From Candidatus Gastranaerophilales bacterium (GTDB taxonomy: Bacteria > Cyanobacteriota > Vampirovibrionia > Gastranaerophilales > Gastranaerophilaceae), in NCBI GenBank assembly GCA_028693235.1, contig JAQUVW010000006.1, positions 1 through 52,448 of the forward strand: a stretch of DNA of 52,448 bases. Reading direction: 5' to 3'. The first letter of the stretch is position 1; every line of letters begins with the position of its first letter. The notes beneath the pieces are model-generated. The model was given only the letters and a program-made list of their open reading frames with translations. It ran no database searches and was not told where the DNA came from. Of the stretch, positions 51,907 through 52,448 are shown piece after piece. The translations under genes and the position numbers were made by a program.

Positions 51907-52448
51907 ATGAAGAATATTAAAAAAGATTTTAAATGCCGTTTTAGGCATAAAAAAGCATTTTCTATTGCAGAAGCATTAGTCACATTAATGATAGTTAGCT
52001 TAATGCTATCTGCCATTGTCCCTGTTGTGGCGAAAAAGTATACTACAACGGATAAAGAAATTTGGAAATATACAGAGAATAACTCTGACATATATTATGG
52101 TTTAGGCGACTCGCAAACTGCAGTAATTGGAGCTAACAAAGCTCCTTTACAAAGCTATACAACAACTACTACGGACGCTGACGGGAACACTACAACTTCA
52201 ACTACAACGGGATCCTCTGGTGCAAGACTTTCTATAGTGACTCCTGCTTCTACTACAACCAGTCCGACTATTCAAAGGTCATTGATAGATTTTTCAGAAA
52301 AAACATCAAGCGGAACAAAAAATATCGGAAAAATTTCATTTGACACCCATTTGAATACCGCCGTTGGTAAGGGTGCTTTATTGTCAAACACAACAGGCAT
52401 TGCTAACACAGCTAACGGAAATGGTGCACTTTTTGCTAACACAACAGG
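51907..52448 (+). CDS. Prepilin-like protein with NTxxGxxAL adhesin/tail-fibre repeats, 3'-partial
   Basis: The frame starts at ATG 51907 and stays open for 180 codons to the right edge; a weak GAGAG lies upstream. Residues 1-17 are basic, then A|FSIAEALVTLMIV: Phe at +1 and Glu at +5, a type IV prepilin cleavage site with Ala at -1, followed by a hydrophobic helix to about residue 40 (ending PVVAKKYT). A Thr-rich low-complexity region follows (TTTTTDADGNTTTSTTTG). Residues about 145-180 read NTAVGKGALLSNTTGIANTANGNGALFANTTG in two units, like the head repeats of trimeric adhesins and phage tail fibres. It should be exported by a pilus-type system and act at the cell surface. Confidence 0.72.
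   Translation, partial: MKNIKKDFKCRFRHKKAFSIAEALVTLMIVSLMLSAIVPVVAKKYTTTDKEIWKYTENNSDIYYGLGDSQTAVIGANKAPLQSYTTTTTDADGNTTTSTTTGSSGARLSIVTPASTTTSPTIQRSLIDFSEKTSSGTKNIGKISFDTHLNTAVGKGALLSNTTGIANTANGNGALFANTT

Overview
The window is 52 kb of AT-rich bacterial chromosome (roughly one third G+C by eye) carrying about 50 genes on both strands, mostly housekeeping, with short gaps. The best fit is an uncultured gut relative of the Cyanobacteria (Vampirovibrionia/Melainabacteria, probably Gastranaerophilales). This is inferred from gene content: a DUF4330 protein and an IctB-like O-antigen ligase of cyanobacterial type, an AMIN-domain protein, a HydF maturase pointing to anaerobic hydrogen metabolism, a class II (B12-dependent) ribonucleotide reductase, and a prepilin-like surface protein with an A|FSIAE cleavage site. 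No 16S rRNA is present, so the assignment remains an inference.

Layout. 1-661: 3' end of a cell-wall hydrolase. 662-2256: gene-poor accessory patch with a tRNA-Leu(UAG), a decayed IS3-family OrfA and a stretch of unusually high G+C. 2257-5545 (minus): operon of two tandem WYL regulators and a DUF4127 protein; the first regulator is broken or recoded at a run of nine A. 5707-7850 (plus): ACT-domain protein, PFL/UPF0210 protein, dCMP deaminase. 8061-11364 (minus): YbaK-type deacylase, CsaB-like pyruvyl transferase, PfkB sugar kinase, TPR protein. 11646-14022 (plus): rplU-rpmA, then a GAF histidine kinase and a single-domain response regulator. 14168-15606 (minus): a 43-residue small gene and two unrecognised proteins. 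15718-20169 (plus): heptose-7-phosphate-type kinase, DUF4330, O-antigen ligase and glutamate synthase small subunit. 20260-24042 (minus): hydF, flippase-like membrane protein, zinc alcohol dehydrogenase, TPR protein.

24471-30334 (mostly plus): nrdJ, an XRE regulator, an omega-like RNA polymerase subunit, rpsT (minus), small genes and a large lineage-restricted membrane protein. 30366-33848 (minus): FMN-binding protein, rdgB, uppS, a secreted 11-mer repeat protein and nagZ. 33915-36085 (plus): secreted proteins including an M48-type metalloprotease translationally coupled to two small secreted paralogues. 36089-38377 (minus): GH13 enzyme. 38593-48924 (plus): AMIN protein, STAS protein, rsmI, radical SAM protein, gyrB, TPR protein, GGDEF protein, FtsB/DivIC-like protein. 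49023-51368 (minus): prs and glmU. 51369-51906 is a structured intergenic region, followed by the start of a prepilin-like adhesin that runs off the right edge.

The genes serve envelope and surface-glycan construction (rfaE1-like kinase, IctB-like ligase, csaB, uppS, glmU, nagZ, flippase), nucleotide supply (nrdJ, prs, dCMP deaminase, rdgB) and translation/replication (rplU, rpmA, rpsT, rsmI, gyrB). I found no CRISPR array, complete insertion sequence, prophage or recognisable defence system. The most interesting signals are the A9 frameshift in a tandem-WYL operon, a family of imperfect palindromic repeats in two intergenic regions 27 kb apart, the pilin/adhesin-repeat fusion at the right edge, an in-frame amber codon in a secreted TPR gene, and two small genes with good ribosome-binding sites.
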